Assembly (NCBI GenBank): GCA_009746045.1 | Contig: RPFO01000130.1 | Coordinates: 1,954,125 to 2,018,124 of the forward strand | Direction of reading: 5' to 3' | Source of the DNA: Mesostigma viride | Lineage: Eukaryota; Streptophyta; Mesostigmatophyceae; Mesostigmatales; Mesostigmataceae | DNA length: 64,000 nt | Shown here: in pieces, positions 39,047-51,500 of the stretch | Numbering within the stretch: position 1 is the stretch's first letter | How the letters are laid out: each line of letters begins with the position of its first letter | Made by a program: the position numbers and the translations under genes | The notes under the pieces: generated by a model | Told to the model about the DNA's origin: nothing | Seen by the model: only the letters and a program-made list of their open reading frames with translations | Database searches by the model: none

Positions 39047-39517
39047 GCACGCTGCTGGGGGCCACGAGTTCTGCGCAAAGCTATGGCTGTCAATTGGCGA
39101 AATAACTAACCAATCCTTAACTCCTGTGTGCCACTACTCGCAGGGTTGCCAGGTGAGCAAACGAGATATCCGCTTCCCGCAATGCTGGCAATATCCGACA
39201 CGGCACTAGCAGTCAACGCCTTGTACGGGCTCGTACAAGAGGAAATTGCTGGCAGCACATAGTCTTGCCGCGTGTCTCGCAATGAATCACTGGTCATGTT
39301 CCATTCCCTAACGTTGTGCTGGCGATCGTCCCCACTTTTTCGAAAATGGCGCGGTCCCCTGCTGGCAAAGAACGTTGGTAATCGGGAAACCGTAAAATCA
39401 CATTACGCATGCTAAAAATCCATGGTGGACGACTCCAGCAATTAGACATGCTAGAAGGGATGCGCATGCATGGTTAGAGCAGAAATTTATGATTAGCTCG
39501 ATAACTAGGTCGTAACC
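39047..39517. promoter_or_regulatory. Divergent intergenic region between the rhodanese-like gene and SMC4
   Basis: This 471-bp spacer lies between two head-to-head genes and should hold both promoters. It is not repetitive. AATGGCGCGG near 39345 is only a weak resemblance to an E2F-type site; E2F control of condensin genes is known elsewhere but is not shown here. The SMC4 ATG sits in a good initiation context (ACCATGG). Confidence 0.4.
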
Positions 39518-42500
39518 ATGGTTGTCCCTTCCAATCCTCAAGAAAATGAGCAGGCTCGGCCCTCGCCGGACGCGAGGAGAAGGAGGCTGGTCATTAAGGA
39601 AATGGTTTTAGAAAACTTTAAATCGTACGCAGGGGAGCAGCGAGTTGGGCCGTTTCACAAGGTGAATAGAAACTGAATGATGTCATTTCTATCACTGTTC
39701 ACGTCATAAAACTCTTCTCCATCGGTATTAAATCTATAAAATCCCTCTTGTCCATGTCAACGCAGTGCTTCTCGTCGGTGGTGGGCCCAAACGGAAGCGG
39801 AAAGTCCAACGTCATCGACGCCCTTCTCTTCGTATTCGGAAAGCGAGCGAAACAGGTGCGCTGCATGCCAATGTAGAGAAGCCAATAGTTAGCCTCGACG
39901 TAGCGTCCTTATTTTGTCTCGTCCTGCTTTCGACAGTGTGCTTTTAAAGCGACCACCATCCAAGAGACCACCTTCTAAGATATCTTTCAATGGCCTGCAT
40001 GAATTGCCATTGCCGTCCACAGCTGCGCCTGAACAAGGTTTCCGAGCTGATTCATAATTCCAGTGATTTCCAGAACCTGGAGAGCGCCCGGGTCTCCGTC
40101 CATTTTCACGAGATCATCGACGACGTAAGTAACATTTTGTCGCACGTGCCATGCATTTCGCGTACAGCCCGTTCTTGCTCATAATTAAGGTTGGGCTATC
40201 AAACCCAGACGCCCCAAAGTAACCTTTGGTACATTTTACCTACTACGTCCTGCTCTGTCCCCGCAGGGCCTAAACGATGAGGAGTTTGAGATCGTGCCAA
40301 ACTCGGACCTTACGGTCACCCGGGCCGCCTTCCGCAACAATACATCCAAATACTACCTAAACGACCACGCCAGCAATGCCACGGAAGTCACCACGGTGTT
40401 GAAGGGTAAAGGGATCGACCTGGACAACAACCGTTTCCTCATTCTGCAGGTGAGGGATATCCTGTGAACCAACTGATTTCTACCCGTAGGCTCTCCCTTG
40501 AGTCTGGGTTGGTTTCGTGTTGCCACGAACCAATCATGCAGCAGGTCCTGGGTTTGCTACAGTGGTCTGCCCCTTCACTGCACTTGATTTGCGCCAAAAC
40601 TCATAATACAAGTCTTCTGCCCCGTTTTGGGGTCGTGATCATGCCAGCGAAGGGGAATGCCTGTCCTGGCCACGCATTCTCTGCAAGCGTTAGCGACAGT
40701 CCTTGACCGGCCTGTAGAAAATGATAGTATCATTTCTAAGTTCGATAGGGTTAGCGAGGCAAATCTGCTTGTCATTGGTGCTCACCCACATCCCAGAACC
40801 AAAATATCACTATAACCTCAAAGCACATTTTATCCTCGAGTGCAGGGGCCAACTGCTCTTCAGTCATCCTGCCACACCAGCTCCCTGCCCCGTCTGCCTT
40901 CATTGTACAGGAATGATGGAGCTGCTTGCAACACGCATATGCATACGTATGCACTTCTTAAATTGTGGTCTTGACGCCCAGCCCTCTTCTCTGCCGGCCT
41001 TTCTTTACCTTCACAGTCAACAAGCTAGCTTCCCGGTGTCAATTCTTTTTCCTCAAGCTGCATTCTCTTTTTTATGTTTCTCCTTGCAATGGAGCCCAGG
41101 CATCTTGCCTGCTGTAGAGCTTGTGTCTGTCTTGCAAAGCTACCTGTGGACCACTTCAAAGGGCTTCCATTCCTAGTGTCTCACCTGTTTCCGTCCAGTC
41201 CTGTGAATACCCTTTTCTGCACTGTGCGCTCACTCCTCCCTGCTAACCTGCCAACCTTTCCTTTCCTTGCCCTTTTCCTCCCATCTCCCCCCTCCCTACA
41301 GGGTGAGGTTGAGCAGATCGCGATGATGAAGCCCAAGGGTCAGGCGCCGGGCGACGAGGGCCTGCTCGAGTACCTGGAGGACATCATCGGCTCCAACGTT
41401 TACGTGGAGCGCATCCAGCAGCGCGAGAAAGAGTGGGTTTGGTTTGATCGCGTCCTCCCACTGTATTGTACGATATCATATAGGGGGCTGCATCCAGCAG
41501 CGAGAGAAAGAGGGGGTTGGGTTTCCATTTGTCCTCTTACTGTACCATTCCATAAGATATGGTGTGTACATCCAGCAGCGTGACAAGATCGGGTGGAAGT
41601 TGCATTCCAGTTCATCACTTTGACATGCTTTTCATCCGTCTCGGTACTTGTATCAGGTTGCAAGTCGGAGCAGGTTTTATACATTTTCTAGGCTTTTTGT
41701 ACTGGCTGGCACGGGGCCATGCTTCGCCTTTGCACGACTGGTGGTGATTGTACGATGGATGGCCTGTTGGCAGCGACAAGCGTGTCATTTCTGATTGGCT
41801 TTTGTGCTTGCCGCACCCATCAGGTTGCATTAGCCAACCACTTGTTGTGATGCAGGGCTTGCGGTATGAGGCTGTACATCATGTTTGAATGATTTGTTTG
41901 AATGGCTGTATGCTGTGAGATCCTTGTTTACGACCATTAGGAGCTTTTACGGTGATCGTGCCCCGACTGTTCATGTCATTGGTTGGCCTCCCGTGGCTCC
42001 CTGCCTGAGCACTGTCCTGCATTCAATGCCCCAGGGTGGAGGAGGTGACCGAGAAGCGGCAGGGCATGATCAACCGCGTGAAGATTGTGGAGAAGGAGAA
42101 AGAGAGGCTTGAGGTGGGTACTAGCATACTAGTGGTACCAGTCGTAATATACTAGTGGTACCAGTCGTAATATACTAGTGGTACCAGTCGTAATATACTA
42201 GTGGTACCAGTCGTAATATACTAGTGGTACCAGTCGTAATATACTAGTGGTACCAGTCGTAATATACTAGTGGTACCAGTCGTAATATACTAGTGGTACT
42301 GTAATACAGAGGTGCCCACGGTGGTCCCCTGGTGGTGCCCCTATACATGACAGCAGCTGCAGCCTCGCCACGCTTTGGGCAAACATGACATCCAACTGAA
42401 CGCTAAGCGGCCCCTACCTGGCGCTCCTCTGGCTACCGCCACTTGATGGTCATACTCGTGACAAACCAATGTAGCAGATTATAAATGATTCAATATAACC

Positions 42501-45500
42501 AGATGGAGATCTACCGTTGCATCGGTGATGCCTGCACATCGTGCCCAGGACGCCAGTCTCAAGGGCAGAGCTACATGGCCAAGGAGATAAAGCCGTGATG
42601 GATCCATCCATATAAGGTTCATGTGCTTGTATCCTAGCCTCTTATCACCATCCCCTTCCCTGCCGTCCCACTACTGCATACCAGGGTGCCAAGCTGGAGG
42701 CGGAGAACTACATGGCCAAGGAGATGGAGCTGTGGTCGACGCGCGGGGTGCTCGCGCAGCTCATGGAGGCCGCGTGTGCGCGCCACATCACCGACATCGA
42801 GGCCAAGAGGGGGGAGGCCGAGGCAAAACTGGAACACGAGCGGTGAGGCCTCAATCTTATCCTTCTTTCTTGAACTAGTGAAGGGCCGAGGGGGAGGGGG
42901 AGTTAGAGCTCCAGAGGGCAGTCGGGCCTAGTCAATTTTATGATGGTATTTATAATGTTAGCAAGGGGGAGGCAGAGAGAAAGCCAGAGCGCGGACAGTG
43001 AGGCATCCGTCCTTACTGCGATAGTGCTATTCCACGTAGGAAGAGGTTTAGGGGAAGCTGCAGTATGAACGGTGAGACCTGGCTCTTCGTTGACTGGGTT
43101 CGGTCTGTAGATCGTGTTGCTCATAAACGGGGGAAACCATGCAACAGCTGATGAAGGTTATCCTTCTCCCTCCCAGTTGAAAGTGCGTACTGGGTTTCAA
43201 AACACACATTGGTGGTCACGGAGTTACAAATGGATGTACATATTTTCATCAGCTAACTAGATTAGTATTATCACACCTGTGGCGCATCTCGTTCTGCCCT
43301 GTGCATGCTCTTTGTCCGCACCGCCTTTATTTTCTCACTCTTTCCCCATCTGCCATTGCTCACATCCCACTCCCTGCATTGCTCCCTCAGCGCCAAGTAC
43401 CTGGATCACAACGCCAAGATGGCGGTCATGGAGAAGGCCATGGCGGAGAAGAACAAGGAGAAGCAGGTGTGTGTGTGTATGTGTGGTGCGTGTGTGTGTG
43501 TGTGTATGTCTGTGTGTGTAGGGGTTGGCGGGGGGAGGGGTGTCCCTGGCGGGTGGAATCATTGAGCTGGGAAAGCCATCCAAATATTGCTCGATGCTTA
43601 CGAGGCTGCAGGAGATTATTCGTAGAGAGATTGGCTCTGAAACTGGCACCATTTATGGGCTCCAAAAGAGCAAGACCAAAAACTTTAACACAAATCATGC
43701 CAGATTTGCCGACAAACGTCAACCCAAGTGATTGCATGCTGATTCCGGGGTACATTTATTTTAGTTTATTAACTTTATTTTTAGTTTATTTGCTTTATTT
43801 TTAGTTTTGCTGTATCCTTTTCTTTGTTCAATATGTTTCATGCCTCCCTCCCTTTGTCTGGTACGTGCATCGTTCATTTCGCCCCATGCCAGTACCCCTC
43901 ACTTGCAAACCCCCGTCATGACCAACACTTACTGTGTGTGGGGGGTATGGGTTTACCCTGACAAACGCACATAATGGGGTATACGCCACTTACCCCTCCC
44001 CCCCCAACGGCAGGCGGTGCAAGCGGAGCTGGACATCTGCCAGAAGGACTACTCCGAGTTTGAGCGCAAGGACATCAAGAGCCGCGAGGACCTGAGCCAC
44101 TGCAAGGCCAAGCTCAAGAAGCTGAAGGAGAAGCTGGAAAAGGATGAGAAGAAGAAGGAGGAGATGGCACGCGCCAGCGTGGATGCCGAGGCGGCCATCC
44201 CGGCAACGCAGAAGCGGATCGAGGCGTCGGGGAAGCAGCTGGCGCTCGAGGAGCAGCAGCTGGAGAAGGTGCAGGCGGCCGTGCGAGGTGAGGGGAATGG
44301 GAGGGAGGTCTATGGGTGGGAACCAAGGGAGACGGAGAAGTGAAGGAAAGGAGGAATGAGAAAGGGAATGAGAAAGAGGCGGATAGGGCAAAGAGGAAGT
44401 GGAGAAACAATTAGAAAAAAATGTGCAGAACGGGTTGCATTGATGTTGCGCTGACATAAAGGTGCCTTTGTCATGCTTAGCTCTTCTTTCTAGAACGCAT
44501 CTGTGAGGTGGGATGGGGCCTGGGCCCACAATCTGCCCATGCCCAAAGAGTGCCGTACAAAAGTTGTATGTCCCGGCCTCTTCCTCCATGCTCACACTGC
44601 CCGGCTGTGCCCACTAACTCGCCTGCTCATGCCCGCTACTTCGTCCGCTCATGCGCATTACCCAGTCATGCCCACCATATCACCCGACCATGCCCATTAC
44701 ATCACCCACCGTGCCCACTCTCTTACTCGCCTAAGCCCACTGCCACGCTGTCCCCTCAAACCCACCCATGCCTACCACGCCCCCCCCCTTTCCCCCCCCG
44801 GCCCCCTTCCCACTCCGGTGTGTTGCAGAGGAGCTGGAGGGCTACCGCGTGCAACTGGAGGCAGTGCAGGAGCAGCTAGCTCCGTGGGACAAGAAGAGGG
44901 CCGAGGCGCAGGCTCGCGTGGACGTGGCAACGGCTGAGCGCGACCTGCTTGTGGGCAAGGTGAGGAGCGACTTTCGCATGTGTGATAACTAGCCATAATT
45001 GCAGACGTGCTCCTGGGCAAGGTGAGGGAGGGGGAGGGCCAATCCTAGGAGCGACTTTCGCATGTGTGATAACTAGCCATAATTGTAGATGTGCTCCTGG
45101 GCAAGGTGTCGGAGGGGGAGGGGCCAATCCTATGCCCAACTACATCGGCTACTGGTACTACTAAAAGTAATGTCCGTGGGAAGATGAGGAAAATGCAGGC
45201 TTTGTCATCTGACCGGTGCTAAGAGTCTCAGGGAAGCGAAGGGACAGGGAGGGCCAAGCCTGCATGTTATGTGTGCTATTCACATGGTTGCTATACACGA
45301 GTGACAGATAAAGATGCCTGAGTCTTTATGTGGCGTATGTCGACTGCTGCTCATACACGAGCAAGGTGAGGAAGACCTGACTCTTTCTGTGGGTGAACTA
45401 GTGTCCCTCAGGAACGACGGAAGCTTTCTTTACAAGCACCAGTGGGTCTTGACAACAGAGCTCAGCGTGAATGAATCTTGGTAGGGAACTCGCATTCTCC

Positions 45501-48500
45501 TTGCCCATGCTGAGTGTGGGCAAGGGAATCCTCGCCAGGCGGAGTTTAATAATGCGATTGTTGCGAGGGCAGCACAGTTGATAGGATCACGAGAAAACTC
45601 TCTTCCCTTGCCCAAGATATGACACGCCATTATCCTCCATCCGGCTGTGTTTCCCCAACGGGGGAGGGGCAGGTTTTAGTGAGCAGAGCTTGTCTTGACA
45701 ATATTGTTGTCCTTAGGTAAATTTTCATTTGATTTCTTTGCTAATACGCCATGATATCTTCTCTTTAATGTTCCATTTCGTTCCTTTGTAACATTCCCAC
45801 TTCTCGCCTATGCGCAGCAAGCGGCGGCGGAGCAGCGGCTGCGCAATGCCGTGGCGGCGGAGAGCAGCGCCAAGGAGTCGCTGGTGGCCAAGGAGCGTGA
45901 CATCTCGCGCATGGAAGCCGAGGCGAGGGACGCACGGCAGGCCGCCACCAAGGCTCGTGCCGATGAGAAGGTATCTTACCCACTTTGAGTGCGGACACGC
46001 CAGTGTAAATAGCCTACATAACTTTTATTGTCTTCAGTACACGCCGCCCCCAAGCTCGCATGGACGAGAAGGTGCAGATAATTGATGCTACTGTATAAGT
46101 AGCTTGTTGCTACCTGTAGCACTCGTATCCACCAGGGTGCACGTCGATGGCAAGGTAATCATGAACACCTAATTAATGTGTTCAACGAATGCCACACAGG
46201 TGTGCATACATAATCAACCTGTTTGAGGCTACCCCGCATATCGACACTCATGCCCTTCCACACCACTGAGACATTCACGCTTGCCCGTGCCCCACCACCA
46301 ACCCGAGACTTGCACCCACCCACCCACCCACCCACCCACCCACCCACCCACCCACCCACCCACCCACCCACCCACCCACCCACCCACCCACCCACCCACC
46401 CACCCACCCACCCACCCACCCACCCACCCACCCACCCACCCACCCACCCACCCACCCACCCACCTACCCGCCCGCCCGCCCGCCCGCCCGCCACCCCCCC
46501 CCCCTCACACCCACCCACCCACCCACCCACGCACGCACGCACATTCACCCACCCACAATCATTCACGCACATATGTTCACACGCATACACACCTACACAC
46601 GCATCCCTCCCCCCCCCCCCCCCCCCCCCCCCCCCAGGCCCACGCGGCCAAGGAGGCGGAGTTAGCGGCCAACGTCCAGGCGCTGCGGTCGCGCTGCGCG
46701 GAGCTGCGGGCAGCACAGTCAGCCGAGCGCAGCCAGGGGGCGGTCGCCAAGGGGCTCATGGCCGCCAAGGCCAGCGGGCAGATCCCGGGCATCTTTGGGC
46801 GGCTGGGCGACCTGGGGGCCATCGATGGTAGGCATTCTGTGGTGGAAGTTTTGCTGGTGGATGTGTGCTGGTGGACGTTTTGCTGGTTGACATGTGCTGG
46901 CTGGACATTTGATGAGCCTGGCTCAACAGTTAGGTTTGCCTGACTAGCGGCCAAGCTGTACGTGTGCTGAAGTCTATGTCCATCGATGCCCGTGCTCCGT
47001 ATGGGGCATTGGCTGGCTTTGACTTGCATTCCTGGAAACATGCCTGCCCGTTCAGTGCAGCTGTTTTTAGCTGAATATAAGCTGCCCATTTTTTCTCTGT
47101 GCGCCATCGATGGGAATGGACCTGCGCTGAAAATGCGCAAGTTTTTCTTAGCTTAATGGGGAGGAGGCAGATTTTTGTCTGCCTTGCGCGACGCTTGTGT
47201 GTGCGTGGGTGCTTGTTCTTTGGCTATTTTGTGCGTTATTAGGTATATGGCCTGTCGTGTGTTTTGCAATGTGCCTGAGCGTGCTGTGTCTCTATCTGCA
47301 GGGTGCATTGGCAAGTGTTTATGGAGTGTTTCTCTGTTGCCCACTCATCACTTTACGGCTTTCATCACCCCAACACAAAGCCTCGCTCCCTTTGAATTTC
47401 CCACTTGGGCTTCATGCTATCATTTTATTTACAAGGAGTCATTCCCTCCTGGCTCTTCTCCCCTCCACCTCGCAGCCAAGTACGACGTGGCGGTGTCCAC
47501 CGCGTGCGGCGCGCTGGACTGGATTGTGGTGGCCACCACAGGTGACGCGCAGAAGTGTGTGGAGCTGCTGCGCAAGAACAACCTGGGCATCGCCACCTTC
47601 CTCATCCTGGTGCGTACAGTACATAAGGTGGTATATTTATACTGGTATATCTTTACTACCAAGAAGTTTGTAGAGCTGCTGCGCAATAACAACCTGGGCA
47701 TCGCCACCTTCCTCATGCTGGTGCGTGCCATGCATGCTACCGAGCACTGTGCACACATGTAGCAGCATGGTTTTCTCGTACCCACCTTCCTCATGCGGGC
47801 ACATCGCAGTGCTGTTTGCATGACGACCATGGCTAGCCGGTAATGTGCAGCAGGCCCATGCTTTTCCTGGTCGCACATATCGAGGAGCTTGGGTGGCACA
47901 TAAATCAATGTCTCTTAACTGCTTCTTAATCACCGCGCTTGCTAGTGCGTGACTAATCTCACCTCCTTGCATGGCCACAGTTTCACGGCGATGCCAAAGT
48001 TTCTTACCCTTGTGCTTCCCCGCCGCCCTCTCCCCCCCACTTCCCCCCCCCCCTCCCCCCTTCAGGAGAAGCAGCAGCACCTGGCGTCCAAGATGCGGGA
48101 GAAGGTGTCTCCTCCTGAGGGCGTGCCGCGCCTGTTCGACCTCATCCAGGTGCCCGACGAGCGGCTGCTGCCGGCCTTCTACTTTGCGCTCAAGGACACG
48201 GTGGTCGCGGCCGAGCTGGACCAGGTAAGGTGGCAGAGATGGCATTCCAGCAGGACTGGGTGGGGGGATGGCAGAAAGATGGCAGAATTATGATCAATGG
48301 ACACGGTGGAGTGGCAGTAACAGTGTTTCTACTAATGATGCTGGGCCGGGAGGTGGGGAGGCAGTATTATATTCCTGCTGGACCCCTAGGAAATATGATG
48401 GTATTAGATGCCATTTCTTGGTCCACTTCTGCCTTGCGGATTGTCCCTATTTTCGCTTTCTCCAACTCCCTGCATTGTTGACCTTCCCCCCCCATTCAGC

Positions 48501-51500
48501 CTTGTCTCACTCAATCCTAGTACTTCCTCGATCGGCCTTCATGAAATGTCCCTCCACATCGATTGTCCATTATGCTTCCATTCCCCTCCCCGCCCGTTCC
48601 TCTCCCCCTCCCCCCCAACCTCCCCTTCCCCTCCTCAGGCCTCGCGCATCGCCTATGGGCGCGACCCCCGCTTCAAGCGCGTGGTCACGCTCGACGGCCA
48701 GCTCATCGAGACCTCAGGGACCATGTCCGGTGGCGGCGGCAAGCCCAAGGGCGGCAAGATGGGCTCCCGCGTCGTCGCCGATGCCGGCAAGGCAGAGGCC
48801 GACCTGCGCGCGACCGAGGAGCAGCTCTCGGCAGAGGAGACGAGGCTGGGGGAGGCCAAGGCGGGAGGGTTGGACGCGGGCAAGAAGGCGGCGGCTGCCG
48901 AGGCGAGGATCGCCGAGTTGGAGGTTGCCATCCCCAAGACACAGATGGAGGTGGGTGGGGCAGGCAGTGGCTCATCATGGAATTGCTTGACGATTATTCA
49001 CAGCGTCTTCAAGTTGCGTATGAGGCCGTGAAGCGGCGCATGGGGTCATGGGGCAGGTCATGAGGCCACACAAAATTGGACTCTGTGCACATTCCTGCAG
49101 AATTGCCTCGGCTAAGCTAATTCCACCAGTATCGCTGTCTACATGATTATTTATCGGCTCGGCTTGGCTCAGTCAGGCTGTCTGTTGACTCCGCTCCTCA
49201 TGCTTCCATTTGTTATGCACATGCATGACTCTAACGATATATTCCCGCTGCCCTCCTCTCGCACACGCCCAGGTGGACGCCCTTCGGCTGACGCTCGTCA
49301 CCCTCTCCCAGCAGATGAAGCCGCTGCAGGCGGACACCGTGGCCAGCAAGGAGGACGCCGCACGGGTCAAGGAGCTGGAGGCCTCGCTGGTGGCGATGAA
49401 CAAGGAGCTGGTGGGGATACTGAAGGGGTCCGAGGCGCTGCGGAAAAAGGTACAATAGCGTACAGTATGTATACAGTACGAATACAGCGTTGCCAGTGGT
49501 TATGAACGACGAGGTGCAGGGGATGCTTAATATTACACGATAATTGTCCGAGGCCCTGCAACAAAGGTATCTCAAAAACTGCGATGGGATTGAACATCGT
49601 GTAGGCCTTTTTGCCTGGGGATGAGCAAGGAGTCGCAGCGCACGCTCCAGTGGTTCAAGGCACTGTGGCGGCAGGGGTAGCTTGTGAATGTCCAAGGCAT
49701 GGCGCTAGCGGGCGGCCTGTTTCAATATGTCGACATTAGTGAGACCTGCAGTGCCCGTGTAGGCCCAACTTCATGAGGTGCGATACTCATTAACATCCCC
49801 ATGTGCACAATGCTCTCAATTCTGTACCCCTTCGTTTCCAATCGTACAGCCGATGGCTCTTTGAAACCAAAACCTAGCTTACTCCTGCCCCTCATGTCGT
49901 ATAGCATGGTTACTCCACAATCTGCTGCCATGCACGGCTATTTACCTGCCCTGTACGCTGTGCCCTCTACGCAGTGGTTAGAGGCTCATGCCGGCTATTT
50001 ACCTGCCCTGTAAGCTGTGCCCTCCACGCAGTGGTAAGATGCTCATGCCTGCTATTTACCTGCCCTATACGCAGTGCCCTCTACGCAGTGGTAAGATGCT
50101 CATGCCGGCTATTTACCTGCCCTTCACTTTCTGTACGAGGTGCCCGATCCCACAGGCGGCGGAGCTCCAGGCGGCGATGGACATGGCCACAGGGGCCAAG
50201 CTGGGCCAGCAGAAGGCAAAGGTGGCCGAGCTGCAGGAGGTGAGTCATCGACACGAGGTGACAAGAGCATTGACAAGAGGTGGGTGATTGACTGGCGATG
50301 AGTCATTGACAGAGGAGGTGGGTGATTGACAGGAGGTAAATGGGGAGGTGGGGGTCGGCAGAAGGTTAGTGCTCGGCACGAGGTGAATGCGGATGAGGAG
50401 GGTGTGGGGGACGATTTGCACCAGTGCCACCATCACTGGCCTCTGCCTTCTGTGGTAGGTTCATAGCCAGCGATTCCCATGTGTTCATACTCATGTCCCC
50501 ACTATTCACACCATGTTTAGATAGTAGTGTTCTCCTTCTGTGGTAGGTTCATAGCCAGCGATTCCCATGTGTTCATACTCATGTCCCCACTATTCACACC
50601 ATGTTTAGATAGTAGTGTTCTCCTAACAACAAATGCACCCCCCCGCTATCCACGCCCTGTTAAACTATTCCTCTAACGGTCCCCCACCAGTCGATGGAGC
50701 GCGACGCCAAGGAGGTGAGCCGCCTGCAGGTGCTGATCGCGTCCAACGCCAAGTCGGTGGCCAAGCTGGTCAAAGCGCTCGAGGAGGGCACAGACGAGAA
50801 GGAGAAGCTGGCCGCGAGCATTGAGGCCAAGAAGGAGGAGTTCAGGTTGATGGAGGAGCAGGCGTTTGCGGTGTTGGAGACGTACAAGGAGACGCAGGCG
50901 GTGAGTCCGTGAACCGATCAGGATTGATGGAAGCTTTGGTCCGTCCTGCACATGCTGATGCTCTCATACATCGAGGAGCAGGTGTCAGCGGTGGTTGAGC
51001 AGACGCAGTCGGTGATTGATGGTTTGTTTATCATACATGCTTGAACAGGTATCGTACCTGTTTATGCGGGAGTCATACCATAGATGAGGGAAGGTAGAAC
51101 TCGAAAGTTTTAGGAGATATCATGCTGAGATCAGCCTATGGCCCATGAACATATCCTAGTAATCCTACCCTGTCATTTCCTTTCATTTTCTTGTTTGCCA
51201 TGGTAATCACACTAATCCTCTCTTGTTCGCCAATCCTGATGATTTTTGTGGATGTCCCCCTTTGCTCCTTTCTAGCTTTTTCGTTTCACTCCTTCCCACC
51301 CTCCTCGATATATTCTGTTATCGAACCCACTTCATTCCTTCCCCCCCACACCTTTTGCCTGCCTTTGCTCACTGTTTGGTTGATCCCATGGCTTGATGGT
51401 ACCTCGCTCCATCCTACCTCGCTATGTCACTCCTCAGGTGCTAGAGGCGAAGGAAGCGGAACTGGGCGAGATGGGCAAGGAGCTCAACGCGGTGAAGGTG

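Noticed and set aside
42540-42600. GAGCTACATGGCCAAGGAGA near SMC4 exon 7 as an extra exon
   Set aside because: It is a partial copy of exon 7 (AACTACATGGCCAAGGAGAT) lying in the intron, with no reading frame. It is counted with the junction-copy phenomenon instead.
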